Positions 34,908 through 43,781 of a stretch of 64,000 nucleotides of DNA are shown piece after piece. A program made the translations under genes and the position numbers. Origin of the DNA: Rudanella paleaurantiibacter (lineage in GTDB: Bacteria; Bacteroidota; Bacteroidia; Cytophagales; Spirosomataceae); NCBI RefSeq assembly GCF_009184635.1, contig NZ_WELI01000002.1, forward strand, positions 248,001-312,000, in the 5' to 3' direction. A model generated the notes under the pieces. The model made no database searches, was not told the origin of the DNA, and worked only from the letters and a program-made list of their open reading frames with translations. Numbering within the stretch: position 1 is the stretch's first letter; each line of letters starts with the position of its first letter.

Positions 34908-36122
34908 ATGAACCAGCAGATTCAGCAATTATACCAAATTGCCCAGAAACCCGAGCGTCGGATTGTCGGTCTGATGTCGGGCACCTCGCTCGACGGGCTC
35001 GATGTGGCCCTGTGTCGGATTGCGGGGAGCGGTCCCGATACGCAGGTGGTGATTGAGCATTTTACCACCATTCCGTATACCGACGACCTGAAAGCACGGA
35101 TTCGGGCGGTATTCGCTAAAAGACAAATCGATTTCGAGCATCTTTGTTTGTTAAATCCATACCTCGGGCGGCTGCATGGTCAACTGGTGCGCGACTGCCT
35201 GCGTAGCTGGGGGGTGCCCCCGACTGAGGTCGATTTGGTCGCCAGTCATGGGCAAACGGTGTTTCACGCCCCCAAAACCCAGCATGGCCACCCCGATTAC
35301 CCCAACGCAACGTTACAGATTGGCGATGGCGACCACGTAGCCGCCGAAACGGGTATTATCACCCTGAGCGATTTCCGGCAAAAGCACGTAGCGCACGGGG
35401 GCGAGGGGGCTCCGCTGGCCGTTTATGGCGACTATTTTGTCTTCTCTCAGCCAGGCGAAAACCGGCTGTTGCTCAACATGGGCGGCATTGCCAATTTTAC
35501 GTACCTCCCGGCCGATGCCGACCCCAACGTGGTATTTACGACCGATACCGGCCCCGGCAACACCTTACTGGATGCCTACGCCCGGCAGTTTCTGAACCAG
35601 CCGTACGATGCCGATGGTCAGTTGGCCACCCAGGGGCAAATAAATCAGGCGTTGTTGAATGCGCTGAAACAAAATCCGTTTTTTGCGGCCCCATTCCCCA
35701 AAACCACAGGCCCCGAGGTATTCAACAAAGCCTACGTGGAAGCCGCCCAAACGGGCAGTGGCACGCAAGACCTGCCCCCGGCCGACCTGATGGCTACGCT
35801 CACCCGGTTCAGTACCGAAACCATTGCAGAGGCTATCAGTCGTGTACTGCAACCGGGTCAGGCTTACGCCGTATACATGAGCGGGGGCGGTATGCACAAC
35901 CCGGTACTGACGGCCCACCTGCGCCAACTTCTGCCCCAATCCTGTACATTTGGGCAGACAGACGCACTCGGTATTGCGGGCGATGCCAAAGAGGCTATGT
36001 TATTTGCCGTACTGGCCAACGAAGCCGTGGCCGGTGGCCATACCCACTTCGGTAACCGCACAGGCAACCTGCGCTCCGGTATTCCGGGCGTGACAATGGG
36101 AAAAGTGTCGTTTCCAACTTAA
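34908..36122 (+). CDS. anmK: Anhydro-N-acetylmuramic acid kinase
   Basis: Cell-wall recycling: cleaves and phosphorylates 1,6-anhydro-MurNAc to MurNAc-6-phosphate. 404 aa. VGLMSGTSLDGLDVALCRI (ATP loop), VASHGQTVFH (catalytic Asp/His region), GEGAPLAVYGDYFVF, LNMGGIANFTYLP and TDTGPGNTLLDA are diagnostic. N-terminal extension of about 18 residues before VGLMSGTS is modest. No murQ or ampG next to it. Confidence 0.96.
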   Translation: MNQQIQQLYQIAQKPERRIVGLMSGTSLDGLDVALCRIAGSGPDTQVVIEHFTTIPYTDDLKARIRAVFAKRQIDFEHLCLLNPYLGRLHGQLVRDCLRSWGVPPTEVDLVASHGQTVFHAPKTQHGHPDYPNATLQIGDGDHVAAETGIITLSDFRQKHVAHGGEGAPLAVYGDYFVFSQPGENRLLLNMGGIANFTYLPADADPNVVFTTDTGPGNTLLDAYARQFLNQPYDADGQLATQGQINQALLNALKQNPFFAAPFPKTTGPEVFNKAYVEAAQTGSGTQDLPPADLMATLTRFSTETIAEAISRVLQPGQAYAVYMSGGGMHNPVLTAHLRQLLPQSCTFGQTDALGIAGDAKEAMLFAVLANEAVAGGHTHFGNRTGNLRSGIPGVTMGKVSFPT

Positions 36123-36231
36123 AAAGTTTTCAGTTTAGTGTTTTCAGTTTAGAGTTAGCTGACGCAAGAACAGCTGTCACAGCCAGCAACCCTGAACTGA
36201 AAACCGAAAACCGAAAACTCTAAACTGAAAA
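36122..36231. repeat. Word-type inverted repeat between anmK and lhgO
   Basis: TTTTCAGTTTAGAGTT (36141-36156) pairs with its complement (36216-36231); a further left copy GTTTTCAGTTTAG (36127-36139) and right copies AACTGAAAACCGAAAACC extend the arms. The right arm ends 2 nt before the GTG start of lhgO. Words differ from all other loci. Confidence 0.85.
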
Positions 36232-36233
36232 AG

Positions 36234-37430
36234 GTGCAAGACGTACTCATTATCGGTGGCGGCATTGTGGGCTTAGCCACCGCTCTCCGAATTAAACAAC
36301 AGCGGCCCCACCTGAGCGTGACGGTGCTGGAAAAAGAAAACCGGGTAGCTGCCCACCAAACGGGGCACAACTCAGGCGTGATTCACTCGGGCCTGTACTA
36401 TAAACCCGGTAGCCTGAAAGCCACCAACTGTATTCGGGGCTACGATATGTTGCTTCAGTTTTGCCGCGAAGAGGGGGTTCCGTTTGACCTCTGTGGCAAA
36501 ATTGTGGTGGCTACCAAACCCGAAGAACTCCCTCAGCTCGAAACGCTGTACCAACGCGGTTTGCAAAACGGCCTGACGCAGATTTCGAAAATATCGCCCG
36601 CCGAGATGCGCGAAATTGAGCCGCATGTCAACGGCGTGGCCGGTATTCGGGTGCCCTACACAGGTATTATCGACTACACGGCCGTGTGCGAAAAATACGC
36701 CGAAAAACTCCGGGCTCTGGGGGGCGAAATCCGGCTGGATGAGCGCGTAGAGCAAATTACTCCCGGCACCTCACTCACGGTGGTGGTCACGAACCGGGCC
36801 ACCTACGAAGCCAAACTCGTGGTCAATTGCGCGGGCCTGTACTCCGACAAAGTGGCGCAGATGACCCAACGCGCTCCTATTGATTTGCGGATTGTGCCGT
36901 TTCGGGGCGAGTATTTCAAGTTGAAACCGCACCGGCAGCACCTGGTAAAACACCTGATTTACCCCGTACCCGACCCTAACTTCCCGTTTCTGGGTGTCCA
37001 CTTCACACGCATGATTGGCGGGGGCGTTGAGGCTGGCCCCAACGCGGTGCTGGCGTTCCGGCGCGAAGGCTACCACAAAACCGATGTGAACCTGACCGAG
37101 TTATTCGAAACGCTCAGTTGGCCAGGGTTCCAGAAAGTAGCGGCCAAATACTGGCAAACGGGCCTGGGCGAAATGTACCGTTCGTTCTCAAAATCGGCCT
37201 TTACCAAAGCTTTGCAGGAACTGATTCCGGAAATTCGGGAGGAAGACCTCGAAGATGGGGGCGCGGGCGTACGTGCACAGGCCTGCGACCGCACCGGGGG
37301 CCTGCTCGACGACTTTGCCATTCTGGAAACCGACCGGGCCATCAATGTCTGCAATGCACCTTCGCCGGCAGCCACCTCGTCGCTCTCTATCGGACAAACG
37401 GTATCGGAAAAGGTGCTGGCACGGTTTTGA
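36234..37430 (+). CDS. lhgO: L-2-hydroxyglutarate oxidase
   Basis: 398-aa FAD enzyme oxidising L-2-hydroxyglutarate to 2-oxoglutarate, probably membrane-associated with electrons to quinone. FAD site VLIIGGGIVGLATAL (4-18), HQTGHNSGVIHSGLYYKPGSLKA, VNCAGLYSD and RAQACDRTGGLLDDF are family marks. Start GTG 36234 follows directly after an inverted repeat; no ATG lies upstream in frame. Confidence 0.93.
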   Translation: MQDVLIIGGGIVGLATALRIKQQRPHLSVTVLEKENRVAAHQTGHNSGVIHSGLYYKPGSLKATNCIRGYDMLLQFCREEGVPFDLCGKIVVATKPEELPQLETLYQRGLQNGLTQISKISPAEMREIEPHVNGVAGIRVPYTGIIDYTAVCEKYAEKLRALGGEIRLDERVEQITPGTSLTVVVTNRATYEAKLVVNCAGLYSDKVAQMTQRAPIDLRIVPFRGEYFKLKPHRQHLVKHLIYPVPDPNFPFLGVHFTRMIGGGVEAGPNAVLAFRREGYHKTDVNLTELFETLSWPGFQKVAAKYWQTGLGEMYRSFSKSAFTKALQELIPEIREEDLEDGGAGVRAQACDRTGGLLDDFAILETDRAINVCNAPSPAATSSLSIGQTVSEKVLARF

Positions 37431-37470
37431 GGAAAAATAGCTATCTTTAGTTTTAGAGCCAGACAACGCT

Positions 37471-38037
37471 ATGATACTGACCGAATCACCAGTTAAGCCC
37501 TTGCCTACCCACCTCAAAACGGTGGCTGAGTTTGAGCAGTGGGAGCGCGAATATGGCCACGATGGTAGCTATGAGTTTGTTCGCGGGCGGATTATTGAAA
37601 AAAAAGATGTGAAGCAGAATGAGTTCTTTTTGATTCGCTTTCTGACACGCCTTTTTGCGAAAACAGCCGCTTATGAACGGGGTGATGAGTTGACACCAGA
37701 GATGGATTCATACGTTGACAGTGTCCGCAAAAGACGCCCAGACCTTGCTTACTTTACGCTGGAACAGATTGAAGATACCCGAACGGGCAATCGGCAGAAG
37801 ACCCGATTTGCTATTGAAATTCTTTCGGATTCAGAATCGTACCAGGATGTTCTTGAAAAGGTGCAGGACTATTTCGATGCCGGTGCCGAATTGGTGTGGT
37901 ACGTTATTCCCGAACACAAAAAGATTACCGTCTATACTTCACCCGATTTTTCACAGGCCTACAAAGGCAGCGAGCTAATTTCGGCCGCCCCTGTTTTGCC
38001 TGATTTTCAATTTCGGGTCGATGAATTATTTGCATGA
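37471..38037 (+). CDS. Uma2 family (DUF820) putative restriction-fold nuclease
   Basis: 188 aa. The PD-(D/E)XK-like core is visible: RRPDLAYF (Asp), FAIEILSDSESYQDVLEKVQDYFDAGAELVWYVIPEHKKITVY (Glu-Ile-Leu-Ser, then the helix and strand with VW.V.P). The family is common in cyanobacteria and some Bacteroidota; its biological role is not established. Overlaps the NUDIX gene by 4 nt (ATGA), so the two are co-translated. A TATCTTTA box is 24 nt upstream. A run of eight A bases occurs at 37597-37605 region. Confidence 0.88.
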   Translation: MILTESPVKPLPTHLKTVAEFEQWEREYGHDGSYEFVRGRIIEKKDVKQNEFFLIRFLTRLFAKTAAYERGDELTPEMDSYVDSVRKRRPDLAYFTLEQIEDTRTGNRQKTRFAIEILSDSESYQDVLEKVQDYFDAGAELVWYVIPEHKKITVYTSPDFSQAYKGSELISAAPVLPDFQFRVDELFA

Positions 38038-38486
38038 AAGTACGACCATCGGCCCTGATTTGGCGCCACCGTGACACACAGCCCGAAGTTTTATTGATGC
38101 ACTACCGCTACGGCGAGGTCGATGTGCTGGCCTTACCCGGCGGCAACCCCGACCGGGGCGAAACCCTGCCGCAAACCGTAGCCCGCGAAGTACAGGAGGA
38201 ACTGGGTCTGACCGTAAGCGTCGGCGAGATGGTTATGGCGGGCGAAATGTTGCTCATGGAACGTGCCGACGATGTGCTCCACATTGTATTTGCTACCCGC
38301 GACGTGCAGGGCGAACCCCTGCTAAACCCCGCCGAAACGTCGGCGCTGGCTATCCGTTGGGTGGCTGTTTCGGACTTGCACACCCTGAACCTATATCCTA
38401 ATGTGGGCGAAGCGGTTCAACGCTGGTTCGCGTCGGGGGGTGATTTAGGGTACATTGGACGCATTGAACAGCGGTATTTTGGGTAA
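38034..38486 (+). CDS. NUDIX hydrolase
   Basis: 150 aa. The Nudix box is complete: GG-N-PDRGE-TLPQTVA-REVQEELGL (about 38-61, GX5EX7REUXEEXGU). The family hydrolyses nucleoside diphosphate derivatives; the substrate is unknown. Translationally coupled to the Uma2 gene. Confidence 0.92.
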   Translation: MKVRPSALIWRHRDTQPEVLLMHYRYGEVDVLALPGGNPDRGETLPQTVAREVQEELGLTVSVGEMVMAGEMLLMERADDVLHIVFATRDVQGEPLLNPAETSALAIRWVAVSDLHTLNLYPNVGEAVQRWFASGGDLGYIGRIEQRYFG

Positions 38487-38496
38487 TATTTTGTCT

Positions 38497-38956
38497 TCAG
38501 ACCAAAGATTTGAAGATGTACGGCTCCTCATAATCTATTCCAAACGCGTCCAGAAAACGACGATATTCTTCCAGAAAGGTACGTTTACGGTGATGCTCTT
38601 CCTGATTTTCAATATATCGAATCACGTCAGGTACTTGACTTTTACCATAAGAAAAGGCTCCGTATCCCTCTTGCCAGCTAAAGTGGGAGGTTGTTAGGTT
38701 GTTGTCGTTAATCCATTTTGAGGAGTCTTGTTTTAGGTGTTTCATGAGGTCTGATAGAGATTGCGTGGGCCGCATACCAATCAGTACATGAACATGGTCG
38801 GGCATCCCATTGATGGACAATAGTTTGTGGTCGTAGTGGCGGATAATACCCGTCATGTATTTGTATAGGTCATCTTTCCATTCAGGGGCGATTTGGGCTT
38901 GTCGGTATTTGCGCAAAGAAGAGCTGCAAATGGATTTGGGTGTAGGTGTTGGGCAT
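38497..38956 (-). pseudogene. REP-associated Y1 (IS200-like) transposase, frameshifted near the N-terminus
   Basis: The frame ending at 38497 gives a 139-aa body with the HUH motif GMPDHVHVLI, WQEGYGAFSYGKSQVPDVIRYIENQEEHHRKRTF (Tyr of the single-strand transferase), and LSDLMKHLKQDSSKWIND. Its first ATG is missing. In another frame, ATG 38956 starts MPNTYTQIHLQLFFA, the standard N-terminus of this family, which joins KYRQAQIAPEWKDDLYKY if about two bases are added at 38912-38915. So the gene is probably broken by a small deletion. REP-associated enzymes bind and cut hairpin repeats such as those directly upstream. Confidence 0.82.
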
Positions 38957-38976
38957 GGAAAAACGGTTTGCGTTGA

Positions 38977-39265
38977 TTACCAATATTGTGTCCCTACGGG
39001 ACGTATCGAGGTTACGGGTGTTTCGAGTGCTACCGATGTTGTGTCCCTACGGGACGTTAACGAACCAAATCGCGTCCCGTAGGGACACAACATTGGTAGA
39101 GAAGCGGATGCCTTCCCCCACCCCCTCCCGTCCCGTAGGGACACAATATCGGTAGAGAAGCGGATACCTTCTCCCACCCCCTCCCGTCCCGTAGGGACAC
39201 AACATTGGTAGCCAACAACGGCCAATTTTAGCGTCTAACGTCCCGTAGGGACATAACATTGGTAA
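38977..39265. repeat. Cluster of six REP-like palindromes
   Basis: Each 27-28-bp unit has the palindrome GTCCCGTAGGGAC, then ACAAYATYG and GTAG. Copies: minus orientation 38977-39004 and 39030-39056; plus orientation 39073-39099, 39129-39155, 39185-39211 and 39239-39265. Copies 3-5 repeat with a 56-bp period that includes a nearly identical 29-nt spacer. The first copy ends about 20 nt from the transposase ATG; the last lies inside the 3' end of the symporter gene. Confidence 0.92.
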
Positions 39266-40640
39266 CCAAACTCCCTACCAGCATGGCGGTTATACTGGCC
39301 AGCAAGCCCCAGATCATGGGCGGCAGGGTCTGGGTGTCGAGCAGGAGGCAAACCACCCAAACCAGCAGCCCACCCGCCATACTCGCCAGGCAGCCCATGA
39401 GGGTGGCCCGACGCCAGTAAATACCCGCCAACAAGGGTACAAACAACGACACCAGACTGAATGCCGACGACTCGCCGACCAGGTCGAAAATACTGACGTC
39501 GCGGGCAAGGCTCATCCAGACGCAGCTGGCCGTAATTACAACCACGGCCAGCCGGATAGTCAACAGCAGGGACTTGTCGCTCAGGTCGGGTTTCAAAAAC
39601 TTCACTACGTTTTCGCCAAAAACGGCCGCCGGGGCCAGAATTGCTCCGCTGGATACGCTCAAAATGGCCGAGGTAACAGCTCCAAAGAACAGAATCTGAA
39701 GCGCCAGATTACCGTGCTGCAACACCATGTTCGGAATCAGCAACTGCCGGTCCTGATCGGTAGCCATCGGTAAGTCGGGGTGCAGAAACTGCGCGGCCAG
39801 TCCAATAAACAGCGGAATCATGGCCACCGTGAGGTACAAACCCGACGCAATAAACGACGAGCGTACCGCCACCGACTCCGACTTGGCCGACATCACGCGC
39901 TGAAACACATCCTGCTGCGGCATCGAGCCCAGCCCGATGGTTATCCAGGCTGCTACGTATTCAACCACGCCGTGAAACGACCATTCGGGAGCAAAGCGCC
40001 AGAATTGGGGTTTACCAGCTGTCCGTTGCTGAATGGCTTCCCAGCCCCCCAACTCCTGCCAGAGTGGTACGGCTACAATCACCAGCGCCACCACAATCAC
40101 GGCATTGTGCAGAAAATCAGTCACCGAGATCGACCACATACCGCCCAGCAGTGTGTATACCATCACGATAGCCGCGCTGATGATAACACCATAGGCCTGA
40201 TCGATACCCGTAACTACTTTCAGGACGATTCCGATCGCAATAAACTGCGCGGCTATCCAGCTGAAGTACGACGGAATAACCAACAGAGCCGACAGTAACT
40301 CAGCCGACCGGCCAAACCGAATGCGGAAGTAATCCGAAAACGTGGTCAGATTGAGCCGATACAACGGTCGGGCCACCAGCAATCCCACCAGAAACAGGCA
40401 AAGCGCGGCCCCAAAGGGCTCTTCGATAACGGCCGGTATTCCGCCCTCCACAAACTTGGCCGGAGCACCCATAATGGTTTCGGAACCAAACCAGGTAGCA
40501 AACGTGACGGAGGCCGCCAACGCCAGCGGCAACCGCCGGCCGGCCAGCACAAAATCTTGCGCCGAATGGACGCGCCGGGCCGCCCAGGCCCCTACGGCAA
40601 TGTTGAGAAGGAGGTAGAGGGAAATGAAAAAGAGGAGCAT
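39228..40640 (-). CDS. Sodium:solute symporter family transporter
   Basis: 470 aa with about 13 hydrophobic segments from LLFFISLYLLLNIAVGAW to LASITAMLVGSLVT. Family marks: AQDFVLAGRRLPLALAASVTFATWFGSETIMGAPAKFVEGG, DFLHNAVIVVALVIVAVPL and GLGSMPQQDVFQRVMSAKSE. It moves a solute with Na+; the solute is not evident. ATG 40640 begins the first membrane helix; the frame is open to 40763. The last ten residues (NVMSLRDVRR) and the stop codon are encoded by a REP-like repeat, so the native C-terminus was probably replaced. Confidence 0.92.
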   Translation of the reverse strand: MLLFFISLYLLLNIAVGAWAARRVHSAQDFVLAGRRLPLALAASVTFATWFGSETIMGAPAKFVEGGIPAVIEEPFGAALCLFLVGLLVARPLYRLNLTTFSDYFRIRFGRSAELLSALLVIPSYFSWIAAQFIAIGIVLKVVTGIDQAYGVIISAAIVMVYTLLGGMWSISVTDFLHNAVIVVALVIVAVPLWQELGGWEAIQQRTAGKPQFWRFAPEWSFHGVVEYVAAWITIGLGSMPQQDVFQRVMSAKSESVAVRSSFIASGLYLTVAMIPLFIGLAAQFLHPDLPMATDQDRQLLIPNMVLQHGNLALQILFFGAVTSAILSVSSGAILAPAAVFGENVVKFLKPDLSDKSLLLTIRLAVVVITASCVWMSLARDVSIFDLVGESSAFSLVSLFVPLLAGIYWRRATLMGCLASMAGGLLVWVVCLLLDTQTLPPMIWGLLASITAMLVGSLVTNVMSLRDVRR

Positions 40641-40791
40641 AGCGGGACGAATATAGACGGCTTTTATTATTCTTCCACTGACGCTGACCGCATTAATAAG
40701 TAATGATAAATGGTAGAATAAGTAGGCTTTCTGACTGGTTGGGCTTATTTTTACCGAAACCAAACTTGTACAATCAATCTACATCCTCTTT

Positions 40792-40980
40792 ATGAATGCT
40801 AATGTTCGCACGAATCTGGCCTATGTAGTAGCTGCTCTGGCCGGTTTGGCCCTCCTCACTTACTGTTTCTTTTCGCAGGCCAAAAGTCAACACATTGACT
40901 CACTCACCACCGCAGTAGGTGGGGGCATGATGGCACTGGTGATTCATTACCGTAACAACCGCAAGCAACGGCAGTCCTGA
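40792..40980 (+). CDS. Small two-segment membrane protein, unknown function
   Basis: 62 aa. YVVAALAGLALLTYCFFSQAK (about 11-31) is one clear membrane span; LTTAVGGGMMALVIHYRNNRKQ forms a second weak one with a basic end. ATG start, own strong terminator downstream, divergent from the symporter. No family recognised. The codon pattern and terminator support a real gene. Confidence 0.55.
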   Translation: MNANVRTNLAYVVAALAGLALLTYCFFSQAKSQHIDSLTTAVGGGMMALVIHYRNNRKQRQS

Positions 40981-41001
40981 CGGGATGCCTTTTATCAAAA
41001 T

Positions 41002-41062
41002 AGCACTACCCCGATTGAAGTCCAGCCGTATAAAATGGCAGCTATTCAATCGGGGTAGTGCT
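41002..41062. terminator. Perfect 18-bp hairpin between convergent genes
   Basis: AGCACTACCCCGATTGAA (41002-41019) pairs with its complement (41045-41062) around a 25-nt loop; flanking AAAA and TTTT continue the pairing. Serves both the small membrane protein gene and nadB. It shares ACCCCGATTG with the thrA hairpin. Confidence 0.75.
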
Positions 41063-41082
41063 GTTTTGTGTATGCCCGAAGA

Positions 41083-42660
41083 CTACAAGTCAATATTGTA
41101 ATGTAGCCCCGTGTTTTCGCGCCGGGCCATTGCCATTTTGATCACCAGATAGCTTACCTCAATCATGTTCCGAAGCTCACAAATCGGCACCGATACTTTC
41201 GATTGCCGGTAGAGCTCTTCGTGTTCGAGGTAGATCAGTTCCAATCGGTCCATAGCCCGTTTCAAACGACGATTTGAGCGCACAATCCCTACATAGTTGG
41301 ACATGATCGACTCCAGCTCGCGCTTCATTTCGGTGACAAGTACGAGTTCTTCGGGGTGTGTGGTGCCCGCATCGTTCCAGTCGGGAATGGTATCGGGGAT
41401 CTCGGCCTGTTCCAGGTGTGCTACCGTGTCCAGATACGCCCGGTGGCCAAACACCACCGCTTCGAGCAGGGAGTTACTGGCCAATCGGTTGGCTCCGTGC
41501 AGGCCCGTACACGAGCACTCGCCCACCGCGTACAGAAACTGAATATTGGTACGCCCGTGCTCGTCTACCCGAACTCCTCCGCAGAGATAATGCTGAGCAG
41601 GTACTACCGGGATAAAGTCTTTCCGAATGTCGATACCCAGTTTGTCGCGGCAATAGGCCGTGATATTGGGAAAGTGCTCCACAAACTTGTCGTAATCGCA
41701 GTGGGTCACGTCGAGATACATGTGTTGTGCACCGGCCTTCTTCATCTCGGAGTCGATAGCACGGGCCACAATATCGCGCGGAGCCAACGACAGGCGCGGG
41801 TCATAATGCTCCATGAAGGTCTCGCCTTTCAGGTTCCGCAACACACCCCCGAATCCGCGCACCGCTTCCGAAATGAGGAAGTTGGGTTTCTTGCCCGGTT
41901 CGTACAGGGCCGTGGGGTGGAACTGAATAAACTCCATGTCTTTGGCAATCGCTTTGGCGCGGTAGGCCATCGCAATGCCATCACCGGTGGCAATGGTGGG
42001 GTTAGTGGTATTCTGGTAAATATTGCCAATACCGCCCGTTGCCAGGAGTGTGGTGCGGGCCAGAAACTTCTCCACCCCGCCTGTCTGCGTGTTCAGCACA
42101 TACGCCCCGAAGCACCGATTGTCGGTGTCGTACCGATGCACCGTTTCGCCCAGGGAGTGGCGGGTAATGAGTTCGACGGCGTAGTAATGCGTGAAAATCT
42201 CAATCGACTTCATCGACTGCGCTTTTTCGAGCAGGGCCCGCTCAATTTCCGCGCCGGTAATGTCTTTGAAATGCAGGATTCGGTGGTCGGAGTGGCCGCC
42301 TTCGCGGGCGAGGTCGTAATCGCCGTCGGCTTCCTTGTCGAAGCGGGTACCGTATTCGATTAACTCCTGAATGCGTCCGGGGGCTTCACGAACCACGATT
42401 TCCACAATCTTGCGGTCGCTCAGGAAGTCACCCGCAATCATGGTATCCTCGATGTGCTTCTCGAACGAATCGTCTTCATCCCACACGGCCGCAATACCAC
42501 CTTGGGCATATTTGGTATTGGTTTCGTCGGCCTGCACCTTGGTGATGACCGCGATCCGAACGGGGGTATTTACCTGTTCGAAATGGATAGCGAGTTTGGT
42601 GGCGTAACTCAGCCCGGCAATGCCTGAGCCGATTACGAGGAAATCATATTGATGGGGCAT
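41083..42660 (-). CDS. nadB: L-aspartate oxidase
   Basis: First step of de novo NAD synthesis: oxidises L-aspartate to iminoaspartate. 525 aa. FAD site DFLVIGSGIAGLSYA (about 6-20), AQGGIAAVWDEDDSFEKHIEDTM, REGGHSDHRILHFKD (active-site region), TLLATGGIGNIYQNTTNP, and PVVPAQHYLCGGVRVDEHGRT. The C-terminal helical bundle has the usual NRRLKRAMDRL. Last gene of nadC-nadA-nadB, 5 nt after nadA. Confidence 0.97.
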   Translation of the reverse strand: MPHQYDFLVIGSGIAGLSYATKLAIHFEQVNTPVRIAVITKVQADETNTKYAQGGIAAVWDEDDSFEKHIEDTMIAGDFLSDRKIVEIVVREAPGRIQELIEYGTRFDKEADGDYDLAREGGHSDHRILHFKDITGAEIERALLEKAQSMKSIEIFTHYYAVELITRHSLGETVHRYDTDNRCFGAYVLNTQTGGVEKFLARTTLLATGGIGNIYQNTTNPTIATGDGIAMAYRAKAIAKDMEFIQFHPTALYEPGKKPNFLISEAVRGFGGVLRNLKGETFMEHYDPRLSLAPRDIVARAIDSEMKKAGAQHMYLDVTHCDYDKFVEHFPNITAYCRDKLGIDIRKDFIPVVPAQHYLCGGVRVDEHGRTNIQFLYAVGECSCTGLHGANRLASNSLLEAVVFGHRAYLDTVAHLEQAEIPDTIPDWNDAGTTHPEELVLVTEMKRELESIMSNYVGIVRSNRRLKRAMDRLELIYLEHEELYRQSKVSVPICELRNMIEVSYLVIKMAMARRENTGLHYNIDL

Positions 42661-42665
42661 TTTGG

Positions 42666-43661
42666 CTACAAGTTCTTACTCAACTCCAGCATCCGCAATA
42701 CCGAAGCCTCTGCTTTCACGCGCACGTCCTCGGGCACAATAATCTCCGGCTGCTCGTACAACATGCAGTTATACAGCTTTTCGAGGGTGTTCATCTTCAT
42801 GTACGGACACTCCGAACACGCACAAGTGTTGTTGGCCGATGCCGGCGCCGGAATAATGTTTTTGTGGGGAGCCGCCTGCCGCATCTTGTGCAGGATACCC
42901 GCTTCTGTACCCACAATAAACGTTTGTTCGGGGCTATCGACCACGTATTTAAGCAGGGCCGTGGTGGAGCCAATATAGTCGGCGTGCATCAGGATATGCT
43001 CCTGACACTCAGGGTGAGCTACAAACTTGGCATCGGGGTGTTCGGCACGGAGCTTCTGGAGCTTTTCGAGCGAGATGTCGATGTGGACAATGCAGGCACC
43101 GTCCCAAAGCACCATGTCGCGACCGGTTTTCTTGGAGATATACCGGCCCAGATTGGCGTCCGGTGCAAAGATAATTTTTTGATCCTGGGGCAGGCTTTCG
43201 ACAATCTTCAGCGCGTTGGACGAGGTCACGATGATGTCGGACAGCGCCTTGATTTCGGCCGAGCAGTTGATGTACGACAGCACAATGTGATCAGGGTACT
43301 GCGCTTTAAAGGCCGCGAACTTATCGGCCGGAGCCGAATCGGCAAGCGAACAACCCGCGTTCAGGTCGGGAATCACCACTTTCTTATGGGGCGAGAGCAC
43401 CTTAGCGGTTTCGCCCATGAAGTGCACCCCGCAGAACACAATCATGTCGGCGGGCGTAGCAGCCGCCTGCTGACTCAGGCCCAGGCTGTCGCCGATATAG
43501 TCGGCCAAATCCTGAATACTGCCATCCACGTAGTAGTGCGCCAGAATCACCGCGTTCTTCTCTTTTTTGAGTCGCTTGATTTCGGCTACCAGATCTATAT
43601 TATCGGCAACGGGTTTGTTTACGTAACCTACGCGTTGAACTTCTTCGAGTAATGCTTCCAC
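42666..43661 (-). CDS. nadA: Quinolinate synthase
   Basis: Condenses iminoaspartate with dihydroxyacetone phosphate to quinolinate. 331 aa. [52 protein letters not shown] and HPECQ, and the cluster [20 protein letters not shown] are present; three of these cysteines hold the oxygen-sensitive 4Fe-4S cluster. Middle gene of the nad operon, product handed directly to NadC. Confidence 0.97.
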   Translation of the reverse strand: MEALLEEVQRVGYVNKPVADNIDLVAEIKRLKKEKNAVILAHYYVDGSIQDLADYIGDSLGLSQQAAATPADMIVFCGVHFMGETAKVLSPHKKVVIPDLNAGCSLADSAPADKFAAFKAQYPDHIVLSYINCSAEIKALSDIIVTSSNALKIVESLPQDQKIIFAPDANLGRYISKKTGRDMVLWDGACIVHIDISLEKLQKLRAEHPDAKFVAHPECQEHILMHADYIGSTTALLKYVVDSPEQTFIVGTEAGILHKMRQAAPHKNIIPAPASANNTCACSECPYMKMNTLEKLYNCMLYEQPEIIVPEDVRVKAEASVLRMLELSKNL

Positions 43662-43781
43662 TTTAGTCTACAGTTTGTGGTGTATGATTTTAGGCTAACG
43701 GCTCAGTTGGTATAACATAAACGAGCGCAAAATCGTCTATAAAGTAACCCGAAACTATGAATCCGAAACCATAAACAGTCT

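Noticed and set aside
27274-37606. Other A-runs (eight A near 27275 and in the Uma2 gene near 37598) as slippage sites
   Set aside because: Shorter than in dnaX, one is non-coding, and the Uma2 run has no known two-product biology; no reason to single them out.
39073-39211. Possible CRISPR array (27-bp repeats, about 29-nt spacers)
   Set aside because: The spacers are almost identical to each other, only three regular copies exist, other copies are inverted, and no cas genes are nearby. These are REP-like repeats.
41356-42363. Long antisense frame opposite nadB (335 codons)
   Set aside because: Antisense frames of this size also occur opposite dnaX, nadA, the FAD gene and SusC, reflecting strong GC bias at third codon positions. 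The sense genes are certain.
43690-43775. GGCTCAGTTGGTATAAC resembles a tRNA D-arm
   Set aside because: No matching acceptor stem, anticodon arm or TPsiC arm can be built around it.
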